Positions 25,782 to 35,237 are shown, numbered from the stretch's first letter. The stretch: 64,000 nucleotides of DNA from Nesterenkonia sandarakina (GCF_003003175.1 NZ_PVTY01000015.1:1-64000), one strand, 5' to 3'. Notes: generated from the letters alone by a model not told the origin. Numbers and translations: made by a program.

Positions 25782-28646
25782 TCAGTGCGCGGCCTCGTGC
25801 CAGGATGAGCCGACGCCCACGTGGACGTCCAGCGGGACGTCGAGCTCGGCGGCGGCGCCCATGTGGATGGTCACCAGCTTCTCCAGGGCCTCGCGCTCGC
25901 CGGCGGCCACCTCGAAGATGAGCTCATCGTGGACCTGCAGCAGCAGCCGGGACTCGAGGCCCTCGGCGCGCAGTGCGGAGTCCACGCCGATCATCGCCTG
26001 CTTGATGATGTCCGCCGCGGAGCCCTGGATCGGGGCGTTGAGCGCGGCGCGCTCCGCCATCTGGCGCAGCTGCCGGTTCTCGCTGGAGAGGTCCGGCAGG
26101 TAGCGGCGCCGGCCGAACAGGGTAGAGGTGAACCCGTCCTGCTTGGCCTGGGTGACGACCTCGCGCAGGTAGTCGCGCACCCCGCCGAAGCGTTCGAAGT
26201 ATTCGTTCATCAGGTTCCGGGCCTCATCGACCCCGATGCCCAGCTGCTTGGAGAGCCCGAAGCTGGAGAGCCCGTAGGCAAGCCCGTAGCTCATCGCCTT
26301 GACCTTGGAGCGCTGCTCGGACGTGATCTCCGACGCCTCGACCCCGAACACCCGGGAGCCGACGAAGTTGTGCAGGTCCTCCCCCGCCCGGAAGGCCTCG
26401 ATCAGCGCCTGGTCCCCGGAGAGGTGCGCCATGATGCGCATCTCGATCTGCGAGTAGTCCGCGGTCAGCAGCGACTCGTAGCCGGGACCGACCACGAACG
26501 CGTCGCGGATCTTCCGCCCCGCCGCGGTGCGCACCGGGATGTTCTGCAGGTTCGGGTTCAGCGAGGAGAGCCGCCCGGTGGCTGCCACGGTCTGCGCATA
26601 GGTGGTGTGGATCCGCCCGTCCCCGTTCACGGCCTCCATGAGTCCGGTGACGGTCTGGCGCAGCTTGGTCGAGTCGCGGTGGTTCATCAGGTGCACCAGG
26701 AACTCGTTCTGGGTCTTGATCAGCAGCGCCTGGAGGGTCTCCACATCGGTGGAGTAGCCGGTCTTGTTCTTCTTCACCCCGGCGGTGGGCAGCTCGAGCT
26801 CCTCGAAGAGCACGGTCTGCAGCTGCTTGGGCGAGCCGAGCTTCACCTCATGCCCGACCACCGCGTAGGCCTCCTGTGCGGAGGCCTCGATGGCCTCGGC
26901 GAACTCGGCGTCGAGCGAGTCCAGCTTCTCCGGGCTCACAGCGATGCCGGTGAGCTCCATCTGCAGCAGGATCTCGGCCAGCGGGATCTCCATCTCGCGC
27001 AGCAGCTTCTCGCCGTTGCGCTCGACCAGCTGCTCCCCCAGCGCCTGGGAGAGCTGGTGCAGCAGCATCCCGTGCAGCGCGGCGGCGTCCAGGTCCTCCG
27101 CGGTGACGCCGGGCAGCAGGTCTTGGGAGGAGAACAGGTCCGGTCCCTGGGAGCCGGAGGCCTCGGCGTCGTCCTCGCTGTGCCCGCCGAGGTAGGAGGC
27201 CGGGTCGGTGGAGGCGCCCAGGTACTGGGTGACCAGCTCGGTGAACGCGAAGTTCCGCCGGTCCGGCTGGATCAGGTATCCACTGATCAGCGTGTCCTCT
27301 ACCGCGCCGCGCAGGTGCAGCCCGCGCCAGGCCAGCCGCTTGCCGGCGTCCTTGATGTCATGGACCAGCTTCGGCGCCTCGGGGTCCTGCAGCCATTCGG
27401 CCAGCACCGCGTCGGCGGCGGCGTCGAGGGAGGTCAGCGAGAGCGCCATCGCGGGGATGCCGGTGGGCTCGGGAGCAGACTCCGCGTCGTCGTCGTTCTG
27501 CGCGGTTTCAGCAGCGGCAGCCGCGTCTCCTGAGGCCGAGGGCACCAGCACGACGGCGAGCGCTTCGGCGATCCGGGCGGCCTCGTCACGCTTGGGCTTG
27601 GTGGTCAGCGATTCCCCGGACCGGTCCAGGCAGACCGCGATCGCCATCGGCGCTCCGGCGTGGGCCTTGAGGAACGTGGAGAGCTCCTCGGCCTGCTCGG
27701 TCACGGTGACCGCGGGCAGCGCGTCGGTCGGGGTGGGCGCGACCACGGTCTCCGGGAACCGGGCGGCGAAGGTCTCGAAGAGCCGTTCGCGGATCTGGTT
27801 GAACTGCAGCGCGTCGAAGAGCGGGTCCAGGACCTCACGGTCGGGGACCTGCAGCTCCGAGTCCTCCAGGGCCACCGGGAGGTCGAGGTCGCGCAGCAGC
27901 AGGTTCAGCTCCAGGTTGCGCTCCACATCGGCGAGCGCCTCGCGCAGGTTCTCCCCCGCCTTGCCGCCGATCAGGTGGGCGTTCTCGATGATCCCGCGGG
28001 TGGAGCCGTATTCGGCGATCCACTTCGCGGCGGTCTTGGGCCCGACCTTCGACACGCCGGGCAGATTGTCCGCGGACTCTCCCACCAGGGCGGCGAGGTC
28101 CGGGTACTTCAGCGGCGGGACCAGGTACTTCTCCTCCACCGCGGCCGGATCCAGCATCGCAACCTTGGAGAGGCCGGAGGTGGGATACATCAGGGTGGTC
28201 CGCTCGGTGACCAGCTGCAGGGTGTCGCGGTCACCGGAGACGATCAGGGTCTCCCAGCCGGCGGTGTCGGCGCGGGTGGCGTAGGTCGCGACGATGTCAT
28301 CGGCCTCGTAGCCCTCCGAGGTCACCACGGCGATGTTCATCCCCTCGGCGACCTGCTGGATCAGGTCGATCTGGCCGCGGAACTCCTCGGGAGTCTTCGC
28401 GCGGCCGCCCTTGTACTCGGCATAGGAGGTGTGCCGGAAGGTCGGGGTGTCCAGGTCGAAGGCGAGGATCACGTGGGTGGGGAGTTCCTCACGGATCAGC
28501 TTGAGCAGCATGTTCGTGAAGCCATGCACCGCATTGGTGTATTGGCCGGAATCCGTCAGGAAGCTCTCGGTGGGCAGGGCGTAGAAGGCCCTGAACGCCA
28601 TGGAGTGACCGTCGATGACCAGGAGTTTATTGGGACTAGTTGACAC
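25782..28646 (-). CDS. polA: DNA polymerase I
   Basis: PolA fills gaps and removes RNA primers. The start is set at GTG 28646 (STSPNKLLVIDGHSMAFRAF), since the 5'-nuclease domain begins there; the longer open frame to 29132 runs over the divergent thioesterase. The 954-residue protein has an N-terminal 5'-3' exonuclease domain (about 1-300), a middle domain without obvious proofreading Asp/Glu residues, and the polymerase domain with motif A LLTADYSQIEMRI, motif B RSKVKAMSYGLAYG and motif C LLLQVHDELIFEV. An acidic, low-complexity insertion lies near the middle domain. Missing proofreading activity is common in actinobacterial PolA. Confidence 0.95.
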   Translation of the reverse strand: MSTSPNKLLVIDGHSMAFRAFYALPTESFLTDSGQYTNAVHGFTNMLLKLIREELPTHVILAFDLDTPTFRHTSYAEYKGGRAKTPEEFRGQIDLIQQVAEGMNIAVVTSEGYEADDIVATYATRADTAGWETLIVSGDRDTLQLVTERTTLMYPTSGLSKVAMLDPAAVEEKYLVPPLKYPDLAALVGESADNLPGVSKVGPKTAAKWIAEYGSTRGIIENAHLIGGKAGENLREALADVERNLELNLLLRDLDLPVALEDSELQVPDREVLDPLFDALQFNQIRERLFETFAARFPETVVAPTPTDALPAVTVTEQAEELSTFLKAHAGAPMAIAVCLDRSGESLTTKPKRDEAARIAEALAVVLVPSASGDAAAAAETAQNDDDAESAPEPTGIPAMALSLTSLDAAADAVLAEWLQDPEAPKLVHDIKDAGKRLAWRGLHLRGAVEDTLISGYLIQPDRRNFAFTELVTQYLGASTDPASYLGGHSEDDAEASGSQGPDLFSSQDLLPGVTAEDLDAAALHGMLLHQLSQALGEQLVERNGEKLLREMEIPLAEILLQMELTGIAVSPEKLDSLDAEFAEAIEASAQEAYAVVGHEVKLGSPKQLQTVLFEELELPTAGVKKNKTGYSTDVETLQALLIKTQNEFLVHLMNHRDSTKLRQTVTGLMEAVNGDGRIHTTYAQTVAATGRLSSLNPNLQNIPVRTAAGRKIRDAFVVGPGYESLLTADYSQIEMRIMAHLSGDQALIEAFRAGEDLHNFVGSRVFGVEASEITSEQRSKVKAMSYGLAYGLSSFGLSKQLGIGVDEARNLMNEYFERFGGVRDYLREVVTQAKQDGFTSTLFGRRRYLPDLSSENRQLRQMAERAALNAPIQGSAADIIKQAMIGVDSALRAEGLESRLLLQVHDELIFEVAAGEREALEKLVTIHMGAAAELDVPLDVHVGVGSSWHEAAH

Positions 28647-28738
28647 GAGCACCAGCCTATCGCGAGCCGGTGCGCTGACCCCAGACCTGCTTCGGACTTG
28701 CCCCGGACCAGATCCCGGCCGCTGCACCCACCTGCATC

Positions 28739-28744
28739 TAAGCT
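28739..28744 (+). promoter_or_regulatory. -10 element of a probable leaderless mRNA
   Basis: TAAGCT ends 7 nt before ATG 28752 and no ribosome-binding site is present. The same hexamer precedes the methyltransferase gene at 15193. Confidence 0.5.
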
Positions 28745-28751
28745 GATCCCC

Positions 28752-29285
28752 ATGACTTCTGCGAATGACGACTCGAACCCGCTCTCGAACTACCCGGCGC
28801 CCGGCGTACCCACTCCCCTCCCCGATGAGGAGGAACGGACCGCCCGGATGATTGCCGCCGGCATTCCGGAGGAGTACCACCACCTCACCGGCCCGCACGG
28901 GACCACCCCGCTGGGCGCGAAGATGGGGCTGCGGTATCTCGAGATGAGCCCGGAGAAGATGGTCGCCACCATGCCGGTGGGCGGCAACGAGCAGAACGTG
29001 GGCCTCTTCCACGGCGGCGCGCACATGGTGCTGGCCGAGACGCTGGGCTCGATCGCCGCGATCCTGCACGCCCGGGTCAACCTGGGCATCGACAACGCCG
29101 TGGTGGGCACCGAGCTCGGCGCCACCCACCACCGCTCAGTGACCGAGGGCCTGGTCACGGCCACCTGCACCCCGATCAACCTGGGCCGGCAGCTGACCAG
29201 CCACGAGATCGTGATGACCGACGACGCCGGCCGCCGCCTCTCGACCGCCCGGATGACGAACATGATCCTGCCGAAGAGGGACTGA
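28752..29285 (+). CDS. Hotdog-fold (PaaI-type) acyl-CoA thioesterase
   Basis: The 177-residue protein shows the PaaI-like hotdog core: GGNEQNVGLFHGGAHMVLAE with the conserved HGG, then a central helix and strands ending in TARMTNMILPK. Such enzymes hydrolyse aromatic or other acyl-CoAs. It is divergent from polA, an arrangement common in actinobacteria. ATG 28752 is supported by the -10 hexamer 7 nt upstream, implying a leaderless message. The first 40 residues are a disordered extension rich in Asn, Pro and Glu. The substrate is not determinable. Confidence 0.85.
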   Translation: MTSANDDSNPLSNYPAPGVPTPLPDEEERTARMIAAGIPEEYHHLTGPHGTTPLGAKMGLRYLEMSPEKMVATMPVGGNEQNVGLFHGGAHMVLAETLGSIAAILHARVNLGIDNAVVGTELGATHHRSVTEGLVTATCTPINLGRQLTSHEIVMTDDAGRRLSTARMTNMILPKRD

Positions 29286-29368
29286 GCGCCTGATCTCGGA
29301 GACCGCATCAGCTACGGTTCAGGAGACATTCCCGTCGTCTTCCGCACTCGTCTGCGAAGGAACACAGC

Positions 29369-30007
29369 ATGCCTTCTGCGCACACCCACTTCTACGAGCC
29401 AGCGGACGGACACGGCCTGGCCCATTCACCTTTCAACTCGATCATTGCGCCACGGCCCATCGGGTGGATCTCGACGCAGAATCACGCCGGGCAGCTCAAC
29501 CTCGCGCCGTTCAGCTTCTTCAACGCGTTCAACTACACCCCGCCGATCATCGGGTTCGCGAGCAACGGTCCCAAAGATTCGCTGCTCAACGCCGAGTCCA
29601 CCGGAGAGTTCTGCTGGAACCTTGCCGATGAATCCCTCGCCGAGGCGATGAACGCCACGTCGGCAGCGGTCCCGTCCGAGGTGGACGAGTTCGCTCTTGC
29701 TGGGCTCACCCCGGCCAGTTCGAGAATCGTCAGCGTGCCTCACGTGGCTGAAGCGAAGGCGGTCTTTGAATGCAGGACCTCTCAGGTCGTGCCGCTCGTC
29801 GCCGCGGATGGAAGCTCGACAGTGACCACGGTCGTCTTCGGTGAAGTCGTCGGTGTCCACATCGACTCGTCACTGCTGGAGGCTGGTGTCTATCAGACGG
29901 TGAGATCCAGACCGCTCCTGCGCGGCGGCGGCCCCTCCACCTACTTCACCATCCGAGAGGAAAACATCAGGGACCTGCGTCGACCGGGAACGCCTGGCGG
30001 AGGATGA
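29369..30007 (+). CDS. Flavin reductase-like FMN-binding protein
   Basis: The product belongs to the split-barrel flavin reductase (DIM6/NTAB) family, with the FMN-binding signature IIAPRPIGWIST near residue 25 and LAPFSFFNAFNYTPPIIGF next to it. These proteins reduce flavin with NAD(P)H or bind FMN for an unknown redox step. At 212 residues it has standard length. GAAGGAAC precedes ATG 29369. It converges with the GH26 gene 3 bp away. No partner monooxygenase is nearby. Confidence 0.87.
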   Translation: MPSAHTHFYEPADGHGLAHSPFNSIIAPRPIGWISTQNHAGQLNLAPFSFFNAFNYTPPIIGFASNGPKDSLLNAESTGEFCWNLADESLAEAMNATSAAVPSEVDEFALAGLTPASSRIVSVPHVAEAKAVFECRTSQVVPLVAADGSSTVTTVVFGEVVGVHIDSSLLEAGVYQTVRSRPLLRGGGPSTYFTIREENIRDLRRPGTPGGG

Positions 30008-30010
30008 GCG

Positions 30011-31270
30011 CTACTCCGGAGCCTCCGGGCAGCTGACCACATCGGCCGCGGTCGCCACCGAATCGACGAGGTCATTGCCGAAGGCATCGCCGATCCGCGC
30101 GTCGGTCGTGACCGACCAGCGCACGAGATCGACGGATTCGAGCTCCGGCTTGTCGAAGTTGAACCAGTTCACCAGGCGCAGCTGCGGGAACTGGGTTCGC
30201 AGGTCCTGCGAGTAGACCTGGCGCCACCATCCCTGCTTGACCTCCAGAGCCAGATCCGGGTCCGCCGCAGCGGTGACGAAGGCCGCGGTCTCAGGGATCG
30301 CCATCGGCTTGTCCCGGTCTTCGGCGTAGCGCGCGTAGAAGTCCGGAACGCCGCTCTCATCCCCGCCGAGGCCGTCATAGGCGCCGCGCAGCTGCGCGGC
30401 GAACTTGTCGGGCTCGGGAACGTTGTTGCCGTCCCACTGGGACGCGCCACCGTAGTGGTAGATCGTGAGTCCGACCCAATCGACGACGTCGTCGCCGGGG
30501 TAGTACGGCTCATAGGGGTCATCGGCCTCGGTCAGGGCCCCGTCGGAGTTGGTATCGGCCCACTCGAAGTCAGGGCTTCCAGACGCGGGCGCCGTCTGGT
30601 CACCTGCGGCCGCAAACTCGCCGCCGGTGAAGGGATACCCGCCGCCGTAGTTCGGGGCCCACAGCATCTCGGTGGCCGAGGTGCCCTCGGCCACCGCATG
30701 GGCAACCTTGCGGAAGGCCTGCACATAGGACTGCGGCTGCTGCCCCCAGGGGTACCAGGAGCCATTCATCTCGTGAGCAAAGCGCAGCAGCACCGGGACC
30801 GAGGAGTCGTTGAGCGTCGCGAGGAGCTCTACCAGTTCTTGCACCGAGGCGTCGTCGACGGCGTCCAGCCCCTGGTGGGGTTCCAGCGTCAGCATCAACA
30901 CCCCGCCGATGCCGGCGACCTCCTCGGCGGCACTCTGGATGCGCCTCCGATCGTCGGCCGTGAGCGGCATCTGCACGAAGGACCCAGCGACGCCGGGAGC
31001 TACGCCCGTGGTGGCCGCGAACTGATCGAGCGTCTCAGCGTCCCAGTCCGGGTTCACCCCCAGGGTCAGCCGGTCAGCGGGAAGCGCCAGCCCCGGGGGC
31101 AGCGCCTGGGTGAGCGCCTGGTCCGGGGGTTCCGACTGACAAAACTCCATCACTGCTCGTGCCGCCTCGTTCTCCTGCGCTGATGAGGTTGATGAGCAGC
31201 CCCCGACCAGGGTGCCCGCCGTGGCGATGGTCAGCGCCACGGAGATGAAACGGAAGTCACGACGACGCAC
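30011..31270 (-). CDS. GH26-like beta-mannanase lipoprotein
   Basis: The lipoprotein signal peptide ends LVGGC with Cys25. The catalytic domain matches glycoside hydrolase family 26: RFAHEMNGSWYPWG with likely acid/base Glu167 and AIPETAAF with likely nucleophile Glu327. GH26 enzymes cleave beta-mannans or related beta-glucans; here the substrate may be an environmental or self-made polysaccharide. An EF-hand-like calcium loop DTNSDGALTEAD (239-250) lies between the two. The enzyme would be tethered to the outer face of the membrane. No sugar transporter is adjacent. Confidence 0.85.
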   Translation of the reverse strand: MRRRDFRFISVALTIATAGTLVGGCSSTSSAQENEAARAVMEFCQSEPPDQALTQALPPGLALPADRLTLGVNPDWDAETLDQFAATTGVAPGVAGSFVQMPLTADDRRRIQSAAEEVAGIGGVLMLTLEPHQGLDAVDDASVQELVELLATLNDSSVPVLLRFAHEMNGSWYPWGQQPQSYVQAFRKVAHAVAEGTSATEMLWAPNYGGGYPFTGGEFAAAGDQTAPASGSPDFEWADTNSDGALTEADDPYEPYYPGDDVVDWVGLTIYHYGGASQWDGNNVPEPDKFAAQLRGAYDGLGGDESGVPDFYARYAEDRDKPMAIPETAAFVTAAADPDLALEVKQGWWRQVYSQDLRTQFPQLRLVNWFNFDKPELESVDLVRWSVTTDARIGDAFGNDLVDSVATAADVVSCPEAPE

Positions 31271-31602
31271 GAGCCTCCTTCGACGAATGATGGCCGGGGC
31301 CCGGACGATCGAGATCGCTCCCGGTCAAGGCTGGTCGGGCCAATGTATCAAGGCGCTGGAACAGCCGGGCTGCAGCGACTCTGCCGGGGTCTCCTCGTTC
31401 TTTCGGCATCGGAGAATTTCCCGTTCCTCGCTGCCTAACGTGGCTGCCAAAACCTTCGATTCCCCAGCGGATCAGTGAGTGGAAAAACTTTTTGTGATCT
31501 ACACCATCCAATTCCGATCCCGCTCCGAACACTGCGTACATGCCTCGATCGGATCCACGATCACGGCGTGCGACCACGTCACCTCGATGAGGAGTTCTTC
31601 TT
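31271..31602. other. Divergent promoter region of GH26 and CHRD genes
   Basis: This 332-bp gap has no gene. A short AT-rich run lies near 31480-31495, and GAGGAG precedes the CHRD start at 31603. I see no convincing operator or terminator in it. Confidence 0.5.
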
Positions 31603-32424
31603 ATGCGTAAATCAACATTCTTCGCCGTCCCCACCCTCGCGCTCGGCGCACTGCTCGTGAGCGCGGGCCCAGCGATGGCCCACTCAAGCCACGGCGGACC
31701 CGAGACCGATGGCGCCACCACCCACGACTCGAGCCATTCCTGGTCCTTCCAGGCTGACCTGGACCCGCTGAACAACTCCGGCACCGTCGGTGACGTGCTG
31801 ATCGAGGGCCAGGGCAATCAGGCCACCGTCTACATGACCGTTGAGGGCGCCGCAGAGACCTTCATGGACGCACCCTTCCCCCACGCCCAGCACATCCACT
31901 TCGGCGCCCAGGGCCTCTGCCCCGCTCCCGATGCTGATCAGAACGGTGACGGCGCCGTCAACGTCGAAGAAGGCGCACCCTTCTACGGCGGCATCGGCAC
32001 CTCACTGACCATCGAAGGCGACACCTCAGCCGATTCAGGTCTGGCTGTGGAACGCTTCCCCGGTGGCAGCAGCTACACCTACGAGCGCAGCCTGGAGATC
32101 CCCGATGACGTGCTGGAGTCCATCGTCAACGGCACCGGCGTCGTCGTGGTCCACGGCGTCGACCCCACGGTCCTGACCGAGGAAGCAGCGAACGCACAGT
32201 CCGAGCTGGATGAGTCGCTGCCCCTGGCCGCGACCCTTCCCGCCGCCTGTGGCACGCTGACCGCTTCGCAGATGGACGCAATGCCTGAAGGCGGCGCCGA
32301 CACCGGCGTGGCCGCAGGATCTGAGGGTGCAGGCATGGCCATGGCCGCCGGTGGTGGCGTCCTCGCCCTCGGCGCCATCGGTGCCGGTGCCTACATCATG
32401 CGTAAGCGCCCCGTCGAGTCCTGA
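31603..32424 (+). CDS. Secreted CHRD-type protein with cell-wall-sorting-like tail
   Basis: A Sec signal peptide (about residues 1-27, ending GPAMA) is followed by a CHRD-like beta domain (SWSFQADLDPLNNSGTVGD...AQHIHFGAQGLCPAP). This contains an EF-hand-like loop DQNGDGAVNVEE. The C-terminus has sorting-signal form: a GGADTG motif, a hydrophobic helix (about residues 242-263) and the basic tail MRKRPVES. ADTG resembles the LAXTG and LPXTG sites cleaved by sortases but lacks the leading Leu. A sortase-like gene follows, so the protein may be wall-anchored. The function of CHRD proteins is unknown. Confidence 0.8.
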   Translation: MRKSTFFAVPTLALGALLVSAGPAMAHSSHGGPETDGATTHDSSHSWSFQADLDPLNNSGTVGDVLIEGQGNQATVYMTVEGAAETFMDAPFPHAQHIHFGAQGLCPAPDADQNGDGAVNVEEGAPFYGGIGTSLTIEGDTSADSGLAVERFPGGSSYTYERSLEIPDDVLESIVNGTGVVVVHGVDPTVLTEEAANAQSELDESLPLAATLPAACGTLTASQMDAMPEGGADTGVAAGSEGAGMAMAAGGGVLALGAIGAGAYIMRKRPVES

Positions 32425-32506
32425 TCCGCAGCCCCAGCTGGCCCGCGTCGCAGTGACGATGCCATCCTGCTGAGGCAAACACCAGGAATCACACAGACGA
32501 TGTAGC

Positions 32507-32538
32507 GGCTCCGCGGAACGTCCTCGTTCCGCGGAGCC
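32507..32538 (+). terminator. Strong GC hairpin between CHRD and sortase genes
   Basis: GGCTCCGCGGAAC (32507-32519) pairs perfectly with GTTCCGCGGAGCC (32526-32538) around a 6-nt loop. No T-run follows, so it may be a U-less terminator, as seen in actinobacteria, or an mRNA stabiliser or attenuator between the two genes. Confidence 0.6.
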
Positions 32539-32595
32539 ACTCTCGGCTCCTGATCGTTGCTGCCACTCAGAAGGTCCACACCGAAAGAGACCCCC

Positions 32596-33369
32596 ATGCT
32601 TCCTCCCCGCCGGCCACAGCACGAGGCCATCTCCACGGCACCCGCCAGTCCTCGCCGCGGTGGCGCACTGGCCCTCGGCTGCGCCCTGATGCTGGCACTC
32701 TCGGCATGTTCACCCGGCCAGGACGCGGCGCCGGCCGCCGGCGAAGAAGCAGCGCCGGCCGCCGTTGAGTCCGAGGCAGGCAGACCGGAGACTACTGAAC
32801 CAGCCGAGCCCTCCGAACCGACGGAGACCGACGCAGACCCGGACGGCCAGGACGCTGGCGAAGACGACGCCACCCCCACCCCCACATCGGCCCCCACTGA
32901 GACCGAAGCGGCCCCCGAGGCGGCACCGCCGGCGTCCTTCGAGATCCCGGCCATCGGCGCCGGCTCAGACCTGCTGCACCTCGGACTGCGCGAGAACAAC
33001 ACCCTCGAGGTCCCGCCCGGCGACCCGGGCTCACCAGCGAGCTGGTACACCGGCTCCCCTGCCCCGGGAGAGCCGGGTCCGGCGGTGCTGCTGGGCCACG
33101 TCGATGACTCCCTCGGCCAGCCCGGGGTCTTCGCTGACCTGCCCGCGCTCGCCGAAGGCGATGAGATCACCGTGGACCAGGAAGACGGCGAGACCGCCAC
33201 CTTCGTGGTGACCAAGGCCGAGCAGTACGGCAAGAACACCTTCCCCACCCTGGAGGTCTACGGCAACACCGAAGACCCCGAGCTCCGGCTGATCACCTGC
33301 GACGGCTACAACGAAGCGACCGGCGAATACGAGGACAACTACGTGGTCTACGCGACCCTCGCGGATTAG
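32596..33369 (+). CDS. Class F sortase-like lipoprotein
   Basis: Counting from ATG 32596, a lipobox LALSAC (Cys38) is followed by a long Pro/Glu/Thr/Ala-rich linker (about 40-112). The sortase domain then shows catalytic His168 in VLLGHVDD and Cys235 in LITCDGYN. At the site where class F sortases usually have Arg (HYRDN type) this one reads EYEDN, so the catalytic Arg is not evident. Class F sortases are mostly signal-anchored, so a lipoprotein form is unusual. The neighbouring protein with a sorting-like tail is the obvious candidate substrate. Confidence 0.82.
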   Translation: MLPPRRPQHEAISTAPASPRRGGALALGCALMLALSACSPGQDAAPAAGEEAAPAAVESEAGRPETTEPAEPSEPTETDADPDGQDAGEDDATPTPTSAPTETEAAPEAAPPASFEIPAIGAGSDLLHLGLRENNTLEVPPGDPGSPASWYTGSPAPGEPGPAVLLGHVDDSLGQPGVFADLPALAEGDEITVDQEDGETATFVVTKAEQYGKNTFPTLEVYGNTEDPELRLITCDGYNEATGEYEDNYVVYATLAD

Positions 33370-33430
33370 AAGGTTGACAGCTGGCCTGACACTGCAGCCC
33401 AGCCCTTCCGGCGCCGAGCCTCATCCAGGG

Positions 33431-33826
33431 CTAACCGATGAGAAGCGCCAGCAGGGAAGCGACGAACCCAAGAACACCTACGCCCACCAGGACGCTCCCC
33501 AGCGCAAGACTCACCGTGGCGATGGAACTCCGTGGGTCCCAGTACATGCTCGATGGATCGCGGTCGCTCACGAAGCCAATGCGGTGTTGTTCACCCTCGA
33601 CCACGGCACGTTCCCGAGGCTGCAGGGGGCGTTCGTAGAAGTCATCCTCCGCGAACCAGCGGACTCGAGCACCGTCTTCGTCGTAGATGATCACGACCTC
33701 TACAGGCACCCGGCGTCCGTCGAGGCGGCGTCGTAACCACCCGTAGAGCAACAACGGCGACCCAATCCCGACTCCGACGAAGGTCAGCACCTCACTCACG
33801 AGCCCAAGAGCCTCTCCGACGTTCAC
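33431..33826 (-). CDS. Small membrane protein of unknown function
   Basis: The 131-residue product has one N-terminal hydrophobic segment (about residues 8-30), a soluble middle part (VEVVIIYDEDGARVRWFAED) and a C-terminal hydrophobic hairpin (about 102-131). The layout resembles DUF3592-type proteins, with two membrane anchors around a small extracytoplasmic beta domain, but similarity is not clear enough to assign. It stands alone between the sortase-like gene and a glycosyltransferase gene. Confidence 0.6.
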   Translation of the reverse strand: MNVGEALGLVSEVLTFVGVGIGSPLLLYGWLRRRLDGRRVPVEVVIIYDEDGARVRWFAEDDFYERPLQPRERAVVEGEQHRIGFVSDRDPSSMYWDPRSSIATVSLALGSVLVGVGVLGFVASLLALLIG

Positions 33827-33978
33827 CGAATCAGACTACGGCTAAGACACGTCACGACGGCTCTAGGACGCGCCCTGTTGCTCCTGACTACATGGCGAGG
33901 CGCAGCTGCATCCCCTCGTCTCAGGGCGATGCGCCATCACACTGGGAACTCCGAGCCCGTGAGGTCACGGGCAGCGTC

Positions 33979-35136
33979 TCATCGCTTGCCGCGGGCCAGC
34001 AGCACGTCCAAGGCGTCTTCGATCGCCTCGGCGTGCTTCTCCGCGGTATAGCGATCGCGCACGACGGCGAGGCTCGCCTCCCCCAGCTGCTGCAACTGAT
34101 GCGGGGCGGCGAGGAGTTCGGTGAGAACTCTGCGCAGTGAGCCGGCGTCGCCGGTCTGGTAGTACCGTCCGGTGACCTCTTCCACCACAGCCTCGATCTC
34201 AGGGCTGGAATCCGGGTTGCCGTCCTCGGCGAGCACCGGCACTCCGAAGCTCATCGCCTGGGTGATGTTCAGCCCGGCCCCGCCCACGGAGACCGCGAGA
34301 TCGGCCTGGGCGTACAGTTCGCGCAGCTGGTCATAGTCATAGACGGCGCCGAGGAACTCAGCGTCGACCCCGTGCTCGGCGAAGACCTGTTCGAGCCGGG
34401 GACGCTCGGCGCCCTCCCCCACGATGAGCAGCTTCGGCCGCGCCTCGGCGGGCATGCCGCCGAGCGCCTCGGCGAGCAGGTCCAGGCGATGCCGGGTCGT
34501 GAGCCGGGAGCTGTAGATGATCGTGGGCGAACCGGCGTCGTCGTCGGGGGTCTGGGCCGGGTGAGCAGCGTGAGTTGCACGGGCGGACTCACGGGCGGAA
34601 CCGGTCAGGGCCTCCGGGTAGATGCTGTTGTAGATGACCTGGATCTTCTCGGCTGGGACGCGATACGAGCTGCCGAGCTCCTTGGCGCGGTCGCCGTAGA
34701 CGAGCAGTCCATCGGTCAGCCGGTAGAACGCCAGCCGGACCTGACGCTTGAGTCCATCCTCGGGGCGCTTCCAGCCGTGGCCCCACATGATCAGGGTGCG
34801 TCCGCGCAGCGCGGCGACGGCAGAGGCGGCCCAGGCGGAGACGGTGGGGATCCGGCCGGCGATCACGTAGGCGTCGTGGTGGCCCGCCCAGATCTCACCG
34901 ACCTGGCCGTGTTCCCACCAGAACTTCCCCACGGCCGAGAACCTCAGCGGGCGAACCTTCGCGAGGACCTCGTCGGCGGCGGAGTGGATCGTGTCCGCGG
35001 CGGTGGCTTCGGAGTTCTTGAACCGGCCGACCAGATCGAAGTCGTAGCGCGTGGACTCCAGCAGTCGGCGCACCAGCGGCTCCCGGTAGTGCGCGACGGT
35101 GGGCTGAACCACGAAATACACCCGGGGACGCGCCAT
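33979..35136 (-). CDS. GT4-like glycosyltransferase
   Basis: This GT-B fold enzyme (385 residues) moves a sugar from a nucleotide donor onto a lipid or glycan acceptor on the cytoplasmic face. The donor-binding half shows KLLIVGEGAERPRL, VYDYDQLRELYAQADLAVS and a late SSPEIEAV region standing in for the usual EX7E. The N-terminal part (VYFVVQPTVAHYREPLVRRL) is typical of GT4 acceptor domains. It stands alone upstream of the tRNA gene, with polymer glycosyltransferases elsewhere in the segment. Donor and acceptor are unknown. Confidence 0.82.
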   Translation of the reverse strand: MARPRVYFVVQPTVAHYREPLVRRLLESTRYDFDLVGRFKNSEATAADTIHSAADEVLAKVRPLRFSAVGKFWWEHGQVGEIWAGHHDAYVIAGRIPTVSAWAASAVAALRGRTLIMWGHGWKRPEDGLKRQVRLAFYRLTDGLLVYGDRAKELGSSYRVPAEKIQVIYNSIYPEALTGSARESARATHAAHPAQTPDDDAGSPTIIYSSRLTTRHRLDLLAEALGGMPAEARPKLLIVGEGAERPRLEQVFAEHGVDAEFLGAVYDYDQLRELYAQADLAVSVGGAGLNITQAMSFGVPVLAEDGNPDSSPEIEAVVEEVTGRYYQTGDAGSLRRVLTELLAAPHQLQQLGEASLAVVRDRYTAEKHAEAIEDALDVLLARGKR

Positions 35137-35237
35137 GGGTTCCTCTCACTTCTGAGCTCGTACGGTCAGCCGATACAGAAAAAGCCTCTCCTGCTGTGAT
35201 CGACGGGCTCGATCACCGGGAGAGGCTTGTCCGTGAC

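Noticed and set aside
28646-29132. N-terminal extension of the polA frame
   Set aside because: It reads antisense through the thioesterase gene, and PolA homology begins at the GTG at 28646.
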